A DNA stretch of 64,000 nt from the NCBI GenBank assembly GCA_963978895.1, contig OZ022244.1, positions 23,977,031-24,041,030 of the forward strand, written 5' to 3'. The position numbers and the translations under genes were made by a program. This DNA is from Erpobdella octoculata (lineage: Eukaryota > Annelida > Clitellata > Hirudinida > Erpobdellidae). A model generated the notes under the pieces. It had not been told where the DNA came from and ran no database searches. It saw only the letters and a list, made by a program, of their open reading frames with translations. Positions 46,097 through 58,549 of this stretch are shown here, one piece after another. The number at the start of each line of letters is the position of its first letter. Position 1 is the stretch's first letter.

Positions 46097-48507
46097 ACAC
46101 ACACACAAACACACACATGCACACACCCACCCGTGCACAAATTAAATCTCTCTTTTGCCATATCACATTTTTACTCTTTTTCTCTCTCTCTCTCTTTTTC
46201 TCTCTCTTTTTCTCTCTTCCTCCCTTTTTCTATTTTCTTTCTCTCATTCACGCACGCACGCAAACAAATAAAGTTTTCTCTGTCTTTCTTTTGGTTCCAT
46301 GATCAAAAAATTAATGATAAAACATATATTTTAATTGCGTATATTTTTCAACTTTTTAACGCTATATAAAATGTCCGCGATCAAATTGTTCCCACTTAAA
46401 ATGTCTAGAAATATTTTAACTAAAGTTTAATTTGACAATATAGCTTATAATATTATTTTTCTTTGCCTATAGCTCTACACTGCTGGGTATAATTTGCTCA
46501 TCACTTCTTGCACAAAAGCTGTAAAAATATATAGTTTTTTACGTAAGCAAATTTTTCTATAATCAACTTGGTATCAAAAATACATATCTAGAATTTCATG
46601 TTTGAACGGTAATTAGGTAGGAAGTTTCCCGAGCGTGATCATGGCCTCTGGCATTAATGTTTTATTAATGTGTTCGCAACATTCGCCTGAGGGAATCTTC
46701 ATAGGAAGCTATGAGAGAAAAAGAGAGATGACAAAAAAGAGAGAGAAGAGAAAGATATGGAAAGAGAGAGAGAGAGAGAGGGGGGTTAAAGAGAAAATTA
46801 ACTGTTATAGTATCTACTAAACATTTAGAACACGCCGCCGCAATATCATCATCATCTAGAAAAAAGGAGGTAAGAAAAACACAAATGGAAGAAAGGAAAG
46901 AGAGAAATGGAGAGAGAGAGAGAAAGCGATATAGCAGAAGAAAGAAAGTTTGTTTGTGTCCTAGTGTGGGCTAAATTTTTAGTTTTCACATTTCATGTTT
47001 TCGCCTTTTTAATGTTCGCCTTTTTTATTGTGCGCTCTTTTTAGTTTCGCCTTTTTTATTTTCGCTCTTATGAGTTCGCCCTTTTGTTTTCGCCCTTAAA
47101 TTTTCGCTCTTTTGATAGGATACCGAATTGGTGTGAATTAGTGAACTGTGGTGAATTGGCGAATTGAAGTGAAATCTCGTATTGAAGCGAATTTTCGTAT
47201 TGAAGTTACATTTTCCGTTTAGTTTATTTTTTATTTAATGATAAAAAACTCTTTAGTTGAAGTTGGAGTTTTATTGTTGAGCGTTTTGCCCTCGGAGTTG
47301 ACATTGACATTTTGGCGACCCCGACGAGACAGGTGAAAAAAAAGAAATTTGTCGACGTGGGAAAAACCGAAAAAGTTACTTTTATTTTGAAGTTGTTTTG
47401 TGGAGTTGAAAGTTTTGCCATGACCAGCATACAAAGACTATAAGAACTTGGAGGAAGTCTGGGGTATAAAGATACCGAGCTGCAGTTGTTTGTTAAAGAA
47501 TAACAAGCAGAGGAGAGGACACAAAGAAATTTAGACAGAGAGGCACAATTGCAGGCACAGCTGCAGGCAGATAAAATGAAAATGGAAGCGGATAGAACCA
47601 GAATAAAACTGGAAAGAATGGCAAATGAGCAAAAAGACAAATATCGTGAAATTACCAGGCTCGAGTTGGAAATCAAGAAAAACAGCCTCAACCAGACAGG
47701 TTCCGTCGGTCTAACTCGGGACCCAAGTTACCATGTTTTGAGGATGGAAAAGATGACATGGGCGCATATATTGTCTCGGTTTGAAGGAGTGGCTGAAATT
47801 CAATCCTGGAAGAGAGCAGAATGGGCCATATATCTGTCATCTCTGCCGACAGGCAAAGTTTTGGAGGTTTGTTCTAAGTTGCTATCTGACCAGGTTGGAA
47901 ATTACGACGTTCTGAAAAAAGCTCTGTTACGACGCTATGAGGTAAGAGAGGAGGGCTTCATCAGGAAATTTAGAAATGCTAGGCCTGAGAAGAATGAGGC
48001 TCCAGATTTGTTTTTAGTTCGTTTGCAAAGCTATTTGCAGCGGTCGGTTGAGCTTTTAGAAAACCGAAAAGAGCTACGAGGGTTTGTCAATGCTTCTGGT
48101 TATGGAGCAATTTGTGAGTAGTTGCTCCAAAGAAATGGCTTTGTTCCTGAAAGAACGCGCTCCACGAAATCTTCAAGAACTGAGTGATTTTGCAAAGCAG
48201 TATTTGGATGCGCACGGAGAAGAAAGTTATTCAAGGAATTTTTCTAAAAAACGGCGAGCAGTCGCGGCCCTTCAAAATTGACCAAAGATTGGAATAGAGC
48301 TCACGACAAAGGTGTTTTTTCTCCGCATTCAAATTTTCCAAAGACAAGTAGAAGCGTTTGTTGGAACTGCGGAAGATTTGTTCACGTGACCAGAAACTGT
48401 TTCCAGATGAAAAAAAAACTGCTGCATGGAAAGGAACGGTTGCATGATGGGTACAAATACAAAACGATATCTTCGGAACGACGTCGGTTCAACATCTGCG
48501 GTTCAGG
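45310..48507 (+). mobile_element. Ty3/Gypsy-like retrotransposon remnant: leader, primer site and broken gag
   Basis: A primer-binding-like TGGCGACCCCGACGAGAC lies at 47313-47330. It is followed at 47549 by a gag frame with an N-terminal coiled coil (residues rich in K, E, Q), a capsid-like helical region (EIQSWKRAEWAIYLSSLPTG) and, after at least two frameshifts and a TAG, a CCHC knuckle (CWNCGRFVHVTRNC, about 48361). The sequence before the primer site should be the 5' LTR and is interrupted by a foldback element (45568-47117). Gag is cut off at 48508 by a hAT terminus. No pol is present. Confidence 0.65.
45568..47117. mobile_element. Foldback element with GGGCGAAAA-repeat arms
   Basis: Termini are TATCAAAAGGGCGAAAA (left) and the complement TTTTCGCTCTTTTGATA (right). 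Each arm (about 45568-45740 and 46990-47117) is an array of short units of GGCGAAA/GAGCGAAA type, about 11-13 bp, in opposite orientation. The 1.2-kb interior holds G/A-rich and C/T-rich low-complexity tracts, a TATC microsatellite (46041-46095) and no gene. Flanking heptamers GGTTTAC and GGATACC are similar but not identical, so a target duplication is unproven. Confidence 0.7.
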
Positions 48508-48583
48508 CAGGGCCACCGAGAGACCATGGCGGGCCCCGTTGCTGAAGTTTACGCCCCCCCCCCCCCTGAGAGCCAGACGGTAG
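47549..48583 (+). pseudogene. Broken retrotransposon gag
   Basis: The first segment (47549-48118) encodes a Lys/Glu/Gln-rich coiled coil, then a helical capsid-like domain, ending at a TAG. A shifted frame continues with KEMALFLKERAPRNLQELSD to a stop near 48281. A third frame carries the CCHC zinc knuckle. This is the standard order for Gypsy gag, but the protein cannot be made as one piece. Past about 48508 the frame is transposon DNA, not gag. Confidence 0.7.
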
Positions 48584-49145
48584 TGCCTAAAAAAATGTAA
48601 ATGTTCTTGCCCATTCACTGATTGCCACCTGGCGAATTCTTTAAATAATTTTTTTTGTAATTTTATAAAAACTGTTTGTTGGTAATGGATTTTTTAAATA
48701 ATAACTGTATTACTTATTGGAATTTTATAATTTCAATTTTATTTTTTTCAAATTCAGGATTTAAAAGATTAAAATACGTTTGCCATTTCAAAATTTTCAG
48801 TGATATTTTTCTTGATTTTCTTAATATGCAAAATTGTCAATGATTTCATCAAATTTAATAGACTTAGCTAGAACACTTTCAATTGCTAATAACGCTAAAT
48901 CAAAGTCTTTTCTGTCCCATTACTAATTGTTGTACACTATTTATTTGTTTCAATTTGCTGAATGACCGTTCAGCTTCTGCAACAGTTACAGGTATCGTAC
49001 AAAAAATTCTTATCGCAACAATTTTGGAAAAAGCATTCTACTTTCAATTCTCGAAATTTGTTTAGAAAATCCAGTGGTCTTAAGACAGATGAATCAGAAT
49101 TAAATCATCTCCAAAATTTGATTTGTAAATTGGTTTTAGGTGCTT
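48508..49145 (-). pseudogene. hAT transposase C-terminal remnant with terminus inserted in gag
   Basis: CAGGGCCACCGAGAG at 48508 resembles a hAT terminus. On the minus strand, about 49110-48821 encodes LRPLDFLNKFRELKVECFF, then IRIFCTIPVTVAEAERSFSK and, after a frameshift, LALLAIESVLAKSIKFDEII to a TAA at 48821-48823. This is the hAT dimerisation domain with its ERSFSKLK core and usual C-terminal end. It is a different lineage from the remnant at 3544. The opposite terminus was not found with confidence. Confidence 0.7.
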
Positions 49146-52100
49146 CATTTCAAAGCTTTTTTTTTATTAGGCGCTCATCAGGCATCAACCAGTGATCAAC
49201 CATAAAAATCCGCGGTGAATCAGACTGGTGAATAAAAAAACACATCCAAACAAAAAAGTTTGTGACTGATGACGAGTCCACTGGTGATGCATGCAACGCA
49301 CGCGGACGACTATGGATACAAGCACACTGAACAGTAATTATGTACATAAACTTAATAACAACTGGATGAAACTCGCTAAAACTATTACGGGTGACCGAAT
49401 GATACTAAATGACCGAATGAAGCCAATGTGCCGAGTCGTGGGATGTTGTGCTTGTAAAAACGAAAAAACCGGGCCTTGGAATTTGTGTCTATATAACAGA
49501 CCGTGCCTCAAAAAATTGGCCCGTGCAAGGCTTTGCAAGTTAAGTTTAATAGATGAACCCAACCGGTAATGTTTTTACACCAATAATAACACAAATTCAA
49601 TGGAACATGTCAAGACCACCCAGTAACTATACAAAACATTTAAAGAAAGAAATTAAATACATGTAACTGCTATAGCTCAATTTTGATGATTTTCAACGTG
49701 GCATAATGTCAATTGATTTCTCAGTCACAAACTACGAGTGAATGTTGTTGATTCACTATAACACAGACTCTGTCCTAAAGCAACTCCACCTTCATAACTG
49801 GTAATTTTAACTTTAAGAGTGTACACAATTTGCTCAAAAAATAAAAACCACTGACACAAACTAGGCAAGTAATTCAATAAATACTCATAAAATAGCAACA
49901 TCCATTTTCATAGTCTCAATATTTGGTAAATAAAACAACAGGTAATAATATATCAGCTTCTAAGTAAGATTTAAATATATTCTCATGTATTCCTGTGAGC
50001 TTTTGAAGATTTTGATATATAAAATTATACACAGCAAAAATGAAACATTAATTGGGGTTATATAGGTTGTCTGTCGACTGTCATATGATTTTCCATTTTG
50101 TCCAAAATCCAAAAATGAACAATAATATAATATTTTAATATTCTTGAGGTGTTGTGTTTTAAACTTTTTTTCAATCAATCAATGTGAACATTTAAAAAAC
50201 GCTTTTTATAGAGCTTTTAGAGGCTGTCTACGTTGTGGAATTGCTAGTTTTTCATCAGCAACGGCATTCATTGTTACTGCAAGTTTTTGAACAGTGTAAA
50301 ATTCATTTCCTGAATTTTGTCAATTTTCTCTGGCATATAACAAACGAACAGTTATATTTTTACTTATATAGATATGCATCTGACAATTTTAAAAGCAATG
50401 ATAAGTTAATAAAAAAAAATTTTTTTGAGAGGATTGAGAGAACAAAATGCGAGCGCACGACGTTGATTCCCCATAAATCCGCCACTGGCTAAAACTTTTT
50501 TTATAAGGTTCTGAATTTTTGGAAAAAGTATTTATGAATACTCCCCCTTCAGTTATTAACTATTTTCTATTTTAGGAGAAAAAATATAGCATTACGGAGA
50601 TAAAATTTTGGAAAAAAATGTGCTTATTGAATTTTTTTATATACGAAACATAACTTACTACTGCATTTCACAAACATTTTGATGTTAAAAATTACTAAAT
50701 AGACTCAAAACTTTTAGAGTAATACAGTTTCTTGTACAACCTATTAGACTGGTAGATCTAGCAGTTTTTCGAGGCAATATCGGAAATTTTAATAGACAAG
50801 CCAATTTTTATACCATTCAATAGAGAATATGTTGTAGAATGTCTGTATGAAGATACCACGAATGAGCAGTTATGGTACTCTAGTTATTAATGATTTTAGG
50901 CGTACTCTTTTGTCTCATTACGTAAGACAATGTCGCGTTACGCGCAGTAACATATTTACTCGCTCAGCCAATAAGAATTCAATAAAGGCTCGTTTTCTAT
51001 GCTATATTTGCGTTGTCTTTGTATTTATTTTGCATTGCCGGTTTTATCGCGTTTGAATTCGATTTCTCTTCAATATCTTAATTTATTATTTAAGCCTTCG
51101 ATTTTGATTTGGACGATTTTGGATTCTTGGCAGCGTTTTTTTTAATTTCCTATTCATTTATATAGTTGTATAATTGTATAGTTTGTATAGCATAGTACAT
51201 AGTTTTTTCTTCGGTCAATCTTGTCTTGTCTTTTGTCAGTCATTCTGGTATTTTTTTTATTTTCTTTTATTCGTGTTATTACGTCTGTTAAGTTTGGTTA
51301 TGGTAAGTTTGTATTGTAGTTAGCACATTTTTTAATCTAAATGTAACTAATATCGCAATGGAGTGCGTTGTGTGTAAATCTGCTACTGAAGACAAACTTA
51401 AAATAATCTAAATATTGAAACAAGATGGGAAAACTTCTCTATTGAATTCTGCAACTGTATTTGGAGATACAATTTTAATTGACAGTTTAACTCTATAAAT
51501 GATGTTTGTATACATAAGTAAATAACAAAGCAAAGAAAAACAATCAGCCCAAACCTTGTGTTAGTTTTAGTTCTAGTAGCTAGCTGATCTAGCTCCAATA
51601 AAAAGAATTTAAGATCTAAGTTTTCCACACAATAAACAATTATTCCAGCCAAATATAAAGTAGTTCAAAAATTATTCCTGGAAAGCTACCTCAACTGAAA
51701 ATGCATGATTTGAAAACTCATTTTCAAGAAATGAAATTGAAGTATTTCTTAGACAATGACAGATGGAGCTGGGAAAAATAGATTTTAAGTTGTGTCTCAT
51801 TAATACTGACATAGAGGCAGCACCTGATAGCCCAGATAGCCTAATTATTGTATAAGTGGTAAATGTGAAATTTTTAAAAAAAGCCCATGCTCTTTTAAAA
51901 GTTGTTCATGTTTTAAATATGAGCTACATTGTATCTGCCTGTAAATATTGCTATGGTAAAGTTTGTAATAAATCTCTTCATACTGATAATCTTGAAGTAG
52001 ATATGTTTAAGGGCAATATATGTGAAGGCCTGTATGAAAAAAACTGTTAAAATCGATGAGATACTATTTTAGTTAGGCTTGCCCAAAATCAGTCTTTGTT

Positions 52101-53480
52101 GTTGGATGTATTCTTTAAATTGGCAAAAAATTTGATGCTCTTAAAACAGTTTTGAAGGTTCTTGTATAAGCTTGTAAATGTTGCTGTGACAAAGTTTAAG
52201 ATAACTGACTTTATATTAGTGGTCTTGTAAATAATATCTATAATAGTAAAATATGTGTAAATGTCAGAGTTGGCCAATGTGAGCAGTTATTACATTTTTA
52301 TTTAAAGTGATATATAGAAACTTATCAAGTTCTTGAGAAAATGTCTTCTTTGTTCTGCAGGGTTTTGATGGTTATTAATAACTTATTAAAATAGCTCTTG
52401 TATCTTTCCTCCAGTTACACGTCTATTATTGTTGTAACAAGTTCTTCTGCACATGAGGATATTGCTAAGCATTGTCTCAATGTCAAAACTGTTTGCTTGT
52501 GTGTTATAATAAACAGCAAACAATTTGACTATGATATAATGTGCATTATTTATCTACAAAATCCTCATAATCTACACTTCCCAGTTTACTTCAGCCAGCA
52601 TGACAAAAGTTGTTAACAGTGTCTCTGAATTGAATTAAAATTTGAAAATGTTTAAAGTGGTGTAAGTCAGTGTTGTTATAACTGTCTCTGAATTGAATTA
52701 AAATTTGACAATGTTTAAAGTGGTGTTAGTCAGTGTTTAGTGTTTAGAAGGTCTCTTCAGAAGCATTTAAGTGTCACAGCCAATGTAACAGCAGCTGGCA
52801 AACCATTCTAAGTCTGGCAACCCTGAACCTTCTGTCTAAAGCACTCTTGATATGTGTGGTGGACACAAGAAGTAAAGTCATGGATGAAGATCTGAGTCTT
52901 CTGCTCGACTGAATTGTGCTCAATATAATAATTTTTGAAGCTAGATAACAGTTATTATTATAATTATTTAATAAGTTGAAACTTATACTTTGTTTTTAGA
53001 ATTAAAATGTATGTTGTTCTAAAAACCAGTGTTTGATAAATTTCTTGTTTTTAAGATGTCTTCCTTTAAAAAGTGGTCAAAAGCATGGTCTTCCTTTAAA
53101 AAGTGGTACGATTCCCATAACCGGCACCCCTTCAGCTATTTTCAAATAAGGTTGTGTTTTCAGGTTGCATTGCTTTTTAAATACTGGAGAATTTCGAAAA
53201 CGTAGACTAGTTGAGTGTACATAATCGTTTATACATAGGAGTTAAACTAGTTTAAAGGCAGTTTAAGTCTGTTTAAGCCTTAAGCCTTTAAAAGCATTTG
53301 ATAATCAACAACATTCTTCGTGCAGCTCCATAAGCAAACGTAAAATAAAAATTTTGTTAAAAAAACATAGAAATAAATAACTAAACTGTTTTATGAGCAT
53401 TTGAGCGTAAAAAGTTTAAATTTCGTGGAGATAATTTGTAAATTAAGCGTCACTTTTTACGCAGAAATAGAAAAAGCTGG
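49146..53480. other. Repeat-poor AT-rich stretch, no gene recognised
   Basis: Six-frame reading gives only short frames without family features. AATCCGCCACTGG at about 50476 looks like a transposon terminus. A tandem duplication of about 63 bp (TCTGAATTGAATTAAAATTTG) lies at about 52620-52740, and a shorter one (TCTTCCTTTAAAAAGTGG) at about 53060-53105. I see no exon that I would defend. Confidence 0.4.
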
Positions 53481-53731
53481 CAGTGTTGGAAAAAGTACTG
53501 TGTTTCAGTACTTAAGTAAAAGTACAAGTAACGCCTCAAAAAGTTACTTAAGTAAAAGTAAAAATATTTGCTAAAAAATGTACTTAAGTAAAAGTAAAAA
53601 GTAACAGCACTTTAAAGTTACTTTTAAAGTAAAAGTACTGAAGCCAATTTTTGTAATGGTTATTCGTCAATCATCTAACTCTATTTTATCATAATTCCAT
53701 CGTCTTTCAAACGTTACTGCGTTGATAAAAC

Positions 53732-54625
53732 GGTAATCGGACATTTCCCCCCCCGGACATTTCCCCCCCCACCCGGACGTTTCCCCCCCCCCCCCCCCGG
53801 GTAGGACATTCCCCCCCCCGGAGAGAGAATATACTTTTATTTTTCATTTATTATTTTTTATTTATCCCCAATAGTTCAGTGCAATGTTTGGGTTAGGGTT
53901 AGGGTTAGGGCTAGGGTTAGGGTTAGGGTTAGGGTTATTTATCCCCTAAATAGTTCAGTGCAATGTTTGGGTTAGGGTTAGGGTTAGGGCTAGGGTTAGG
54001 GTTATTTATCCCCTAAATAGTTCAGTGCAATGTTTGGGTTAGGGTTAGGGTTAGGGCTAGGGTTAGGGTTATTTATCCCCTAAATAGTTCAGTGCAATGT
54101 TTGAGTTAGGGTTAGGGTTAGGGCTAGGGTTAGGGTTAGGGTTATTTATCCCCTAAATAGTTCAGTGCAATGTTTGGGTTAGGGTTAGGGTTAGGGTTAG
54201 GTTAGGGTTAAGGTTTGTGTTTCTTAGAAACACTCTTAGAAACCCTAGGGTTAGGGTTAGGGTTTGTGTTTCTTAGAAACACTCTTAGAAACCCTAGGGT
54301 TAGGGTTAGGGTTTGTGTTTCTTAGAAAAACTTGTGAAATTCAACTCTGCCTTGTCCTACCTCGTGGGGTGAGAATTATCATACTCATGGCGGGGGAATG
54401 TCCGGAGGGGAATGTACACAATTCACGCACACACATATTTATGCCATGCAAGAACACACTCTTGCAAAACCACAAATTCATACTACTACATAACCACAGG
54501 GGGGGGGAAATGTACTACCTTGGGGGGGGGGAAATGTCCGGGGGGGAAATGTCCTAGGGTCTGTCGAGGGGGGGGAAATGTCCGGGGGGGAAAACGTCCG
54601 GGGGGGGGGGAAATGTCCTACATTC
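53732..54625. mobile_element. Nested inverted-repeat element carrying telomere-like TTAGGG repeats
   Basis: GATAAAAC flanks it on both sides (53724-53731 and 54626-54633). The ends are GGTAATCGGACATTTCC and, from the right, GAATGTAGGACATTTCC. The outer arms are arrays of GGACATTTCCCC units separated by long C (or G) runs. The middle holds about five units of 65-75 bp, each a block of TTAGGG/CTAGGG repeats plus TTATTTATCCCCTAAATAG and TTCAGTGCAATGTTTGG, then three 62-bp units (GTGTTTCTTAGAAACACTC). No coding sequence. It sits inside the hAT-type element at 53481. Confidence 0.85.
53885..54315 (+). repeat. Interstitial telomere-like (TTAGGG)n blocks in regular units
   Basis: Short runs of TTAGGG with a fixed CTAGGG variant position alternate with a non-telomeric spacer in units of 65-75 bp (starting near 53866, 53937, 54005, 54071 and 54146). 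The regular spacing, fixed variant and transposon borders show that this is an element's internal repeat, not a chromosome end. Confidence 0.9.
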
Positions 54626-55339
54626 GATAAAACTGATAAACTAATTAGTAACACGCAAACTAATGAAAAAATTCTATTTTTACGTGCCCTTTTGTCAATT
54701 TTTCGTATTTCGATACATGCGCGGGATGCACGCGTATCACGTGTTTCTTCAAGTTTGACGGAGAATTGTGGAATGCTAAACACATAATTACTTTACTTTA
54801 GGTTTGCCCAGCAATCATGTGAACCTGAACGTTTTAGAAATCTGAACAACCAAATATGGCCATGGGCGTTCTTTATTAAGTTCATTGTTGTTACGCGCCT
54901 ATCATCGCCACCGCTGCTCACGTTCGCTCCTTTGGAAGATTCCATAGTAGGTAATTTCGAACAATCTATTGTACACCAAAACAAGTATGACCGCGAAAAT
55001 CTTAGCTCCACCCACAAGCTTCAATACTACTAACTACTAACATAAAAGTAAAAATGCATGGTTCGAAAATGGTTCGAAAATGCATACGTTAATAATCATA
55101 GATAATTAATACAACATCGATTTAGACTTTATGTCGTTTTATTAATTTTTTACAGTACTTTGTAACGGTTTGTCCTGGAAAAGTAACGAAGTAAAGGTAA
55201 GTCCGAAAATATTACTTCGTTACAAGTAAAAAGTACTGAAAATAATCTGTACTCCGTTACAGGCTAAAAGTACGTCAGATGTACTTAAGTAAAGTAACGC
55301 GTTACTTTTACTTCGTTACCGAACAACACTGAAAGCTGG

Positions 55340-57220
55340 CTTTTGATTGGTTGGCGTTAATAAACAGATTCGCGAGTTTTGAGCAACTTCTTTTGCTAAT
55401 AACTTTTTTTAGGGACCGATCTGTGTCTGGTATCTCTTTCCAGCTCTTAGTTATAATAAATACTATAGTTTAATGTACTTTTTGGCTTGTCTATTAAAAT
55501 TTCCGTATCAAAAGCTAAATCTACCAGACTATATTCTGCAATTGCTAAACCAAAGCGGGGCGATTTGGTTGCGGTGATCTGCGAAGCGTTTCATCTGCGA
55601 AGTGTTACCGAATAACTATCATATTGACCGTTGTAAAAAAATGTTAAAAATACCGAATATCTAAATAAAAATTTTTATTTTCAAGTAAAATAATTAAATT
55701 TAATTAAAACTTCTTAATTGTTCGTATATCATGCGACGATCGACGTAAACACGACGGCTGCATTGGTAATTGAGAGTGGTCGGTACAAGCTGTTCATTCG
55801 CTCTCCACAACTGCTTGTGGCGTTACCATGGATATGGGCGTTACCCAGCGTTACCATAAGAAATGTGTGGATGGGGTATCTATAATCATATATGATATAT
55901 CTAATACTAATATCTATGACTCACACGTGATTTCTGGAGCAGCTCATGTTTGGTGGTCTTTCCAGTTTTACGACCATAATTGATCATTAGAAATGTTGTT
56001 TTTTAATTCATGTTTTCTTTAAAGTTTATAGAATTATATAAGTTACACAAAACACTTGTTAATCTCAGCTAACTTTAAACAAATTCATTGCGTATTATAA
56101 TGCAACTGACCAATGGAAGTTATTTCCTAAAATAAAATTTATTTGGTAGGTTTAGCACTCTTTAATATAAACAAAAACAAATTTCACGAAAAACCAGAAA
56201 ATTCAAATAAATTACGCATTTTTAAAAAGTGCGTGTTGGATTGGTCATGTTTATAAATCAATGGCAAATTTGAAAAAAAATGTATCGATAACAATTCAAA
56301 AATAAATTAGTTCCCTGTTGGTTTAATTAATTGCTTTATTTTTGGCGCAAAAGCACACACAGGTTGGCCAATCTATACAACGATGTGAACACAATCAATA
56401 ATCACAATAATGCTGATATTTTATTTTTAACTAGCCGTAATTAGATACCGCGGGGTGAGGTGCTGAGCGACACAGCCGCCACAATCACAATCTAGATTAT
56501 TAGACTAGGCCCTGTAGGCCTGTAGGCAGTCGCACAAAAAATCAAACAAAAAAAATTTAAAAAAAATATATTTTAGGGCCTAGGCCTAAAGTATCTATCA
56601 TATCTCATAGAACAAAATGATAAAAGCACAGCACATGTCAAAGCCTAACAAAATTGAGAAAAAATGTCTGAGACAATTGAAAAAAGAAACTGAATCAGCA
56701 GTTCCGATTTATCTGATTTCAGCTGGAGTTGGTTTGAAACAAAATATTTTACAGTTCACTTGTTTATTCTTAGAAGCTCACATTAAAACCAATCGATTCT
56801 GGTTTGTGAACAATTTATAAGCAGCACATTGTCAACTAGCAGTGCCCGTAGCGGCTTCGCTCGCATGAAATTAGAGAGTTTGAACAGTGCATCCATAGTA
56901 GAGATCAATTGTTTAGGTCTCGGCTAGGCCCGTCGACAACTTAGCCCAGCCCGTTTTAAAAACCCGAACTCCTGGCCCGGCACAGCCCGTCTGAATTAGG
57001 CCCGGCCCCTTTTTACATGCGTAGAAGTTCTATATACTTGATGAAAAACTTCGGCCCGTCCCACCTTGACTTCAGGTTTAGCCCGGCCCAAATAAAACCC
57101 TAAAATCACTAAAACATCTATATACTTGGTGAAAAATCTCGGCCCGTCCCACCTTGATTTAAGGTTTGGCCTGGCCCGTGTGAAGACTGGACTTAGCTAC
57201 TTTTAACCGGCACAAAACTT
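55340..57220. other. Non-coding stretch; hAT and GGCCCGG-type repeat fragments
   Basis: No gene recognised. At about 56935-57190 there are repeated GCCCGGCCC-type words in an AT-rich background, resembling a similar patch at about 25740-25860 in GOGAT intron 19; the two are probably copies of one dispersed repeat. GTGCCCGTAGCGGCTTCGC at about 56842 resembles a common SINE/LINE-tail repeat start. Confidence 0.35.
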
Positions 57221-57224
57221 CAAA

Positions 57225-58300
57225 ATACTAATTTTTACATTTGTAGCACATACAGTTTTTGAGTAGCAGTTATTTTGAAATCAAATAACCCTTATTTCCA
57301 CCCCACATTTGAGGTCCTGGAAACCAAATTTTTAAAAAATTTTGAAACACTTATATCATTATTTTTTGAGTATATACTAAATACTAATTTTGACATCTGT
57401 AGCATTCACAGTTTTTGAGTAGCAGTTACTTTAAAAACCAAAGAAACCTTTTTTCCACCCCACATTTGAGGTCCTGAAAACCATAATTTCAAAAAATGGT
57501 GAAACACGTATATCATTATTTTTAGAGTAGAAACTAAATACTAATTTTTACTTTTGTAGCATTCACAGTTTTTGAGTAGCAGCAACTTTAAAAACCAAGT
57601 AATCCTATTGTCCACCCCACATTTAAGGTCCTATAACCAAATTTGTAAAAAAATGGTGAAACACGTATATCTTTATTTTTAGAATAGAAACTAAATACTA
57701 ATTTTTACATCTGTGGTATTTACAGTTTTTGAGTAGCAGTTACTTTAAAAAACAAATAACCCTATTTTCCACCCCACATTTGAAGTCCTGGAAACCAAAT
57801 TTTCAAAAAATGCTAAAACACGTATTTCATTATTTTTGGAGTAGAAACTAAATACTAATTTTTACTCCTGTAGCATTCACAGTTTTTGAGTAGCAGCTAC
57901 TTTAAAAACCAAATAACCCAATTTTCCAACCCACATTTGAGGTCCGGGAAACCAAATTTGTGAAAAATGGTGAAACACGTATATCTTTATTTTTAGAAAA
58001 GAAACTAAATAATAATTTTTACATCTGTGGTATTTACTGTTTTTGAGTAGCAGTTACTATAAAAGACAAATAGCCCTATTTTCCACCCAACATTTGAAGT
58101 CCTGGAAACCAAATTTTCAAAAAATGCTAAAACACGTATTTCATTATTTTTGGAGTAGAAACTAAATACTAATTTTTACTCCTGTAGCATTAACAGTTTT
58201 TGAGTAGAAGCTACTTTAAAAACCAAATAACCCAATTTTCCAACCCACATTTGAGGTCCGGGAAACCGAATTTTCAAAAAATGGTGAAACATGTATCTTT
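57225..58300. repeat. Seven-copy tandem array of 157-bp units
   Basis: The anchor CAGTTTTTGAGTAGCAG recurs at about 57253, 57409, 57566, 57723, 57880, 58038 (variant) and 58194, a spacing of 156-158 bp. Each unit also has CCACCCCACATTTGAGGTCC and GGTGAAACACGTAT. Copies 4 and 6, and 5 and 7, share private variants, implying a later dimer (about 314 bp) duplication. The array is followed by a tail ending in TTTTATATATATAGATTA (about 58540). Confidence 0.9.
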
Positions 58301-58549
58301 TTATTTTTCAAAAAGAATCTATATACCAAATTTCAGAAAAAATTTTTAGAAAAAATGTTTAGAAAAAAGTTTGTTTTCCAGTTTTTTCCCCTCAGGAGCA
58401 AAATTTTCAAAAATCCTTTCTTAACGGATGCTTACGCAATAAAAGTAATATAAGTTCCAAATTTCACGTTCCTAGGATGAGGCGTTTGAGCTCGGCGTTG
58501 ATTATCAGTCAGTCATCTGTCAGTCAGGACATGTTCTTTTATATATATA

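Larger units (their letters stand above)
53481..55331. mobile_element. hAT-type element (1.85 kb) with perfect 8-bp target duplication
   Basis: The outermost bases are CAGTGTTG and the complement CAACACTG. AAAGCTGG lies directly outside both ends (53473-53480 and 55332-55339). Subterminal regions are full of ACTTAAGTAAAAGTA and GTAACGAAGTAAAAGTA blocks in opposite orientation (53505-53645; 55160-55320), typical of non-autonomous hAT families. No transposase is present. About half of its length is the nested element at 53732-54625. Confidence 0.9.

Noticed and set aside
49255..49300. CTGATGACGAGTCC stretch resembling a hammerhead ribozyme core
   Set aside because: The expected second core (GAAA after a closed stem II) and a consistent stem III could not be found next to it on either strand.
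51358..51411. Short frame beginning MECVVCKSATED, like a zinc-ribbon start
   Set aside because: Only 17 codons to a stop, with no clear donor and no continuation downstream.
53885..54315. True telomere or chromosome end
   Set aside because: The repeats are interrupted by regular spacers, bounded by transposon arms and target duplications, and followed by about 10 kb of ordinary sequence.
56617..56820. 67-residue + frame
   Set aside because: No homology, no splice context and low coding character in an AT-rich repeat region.
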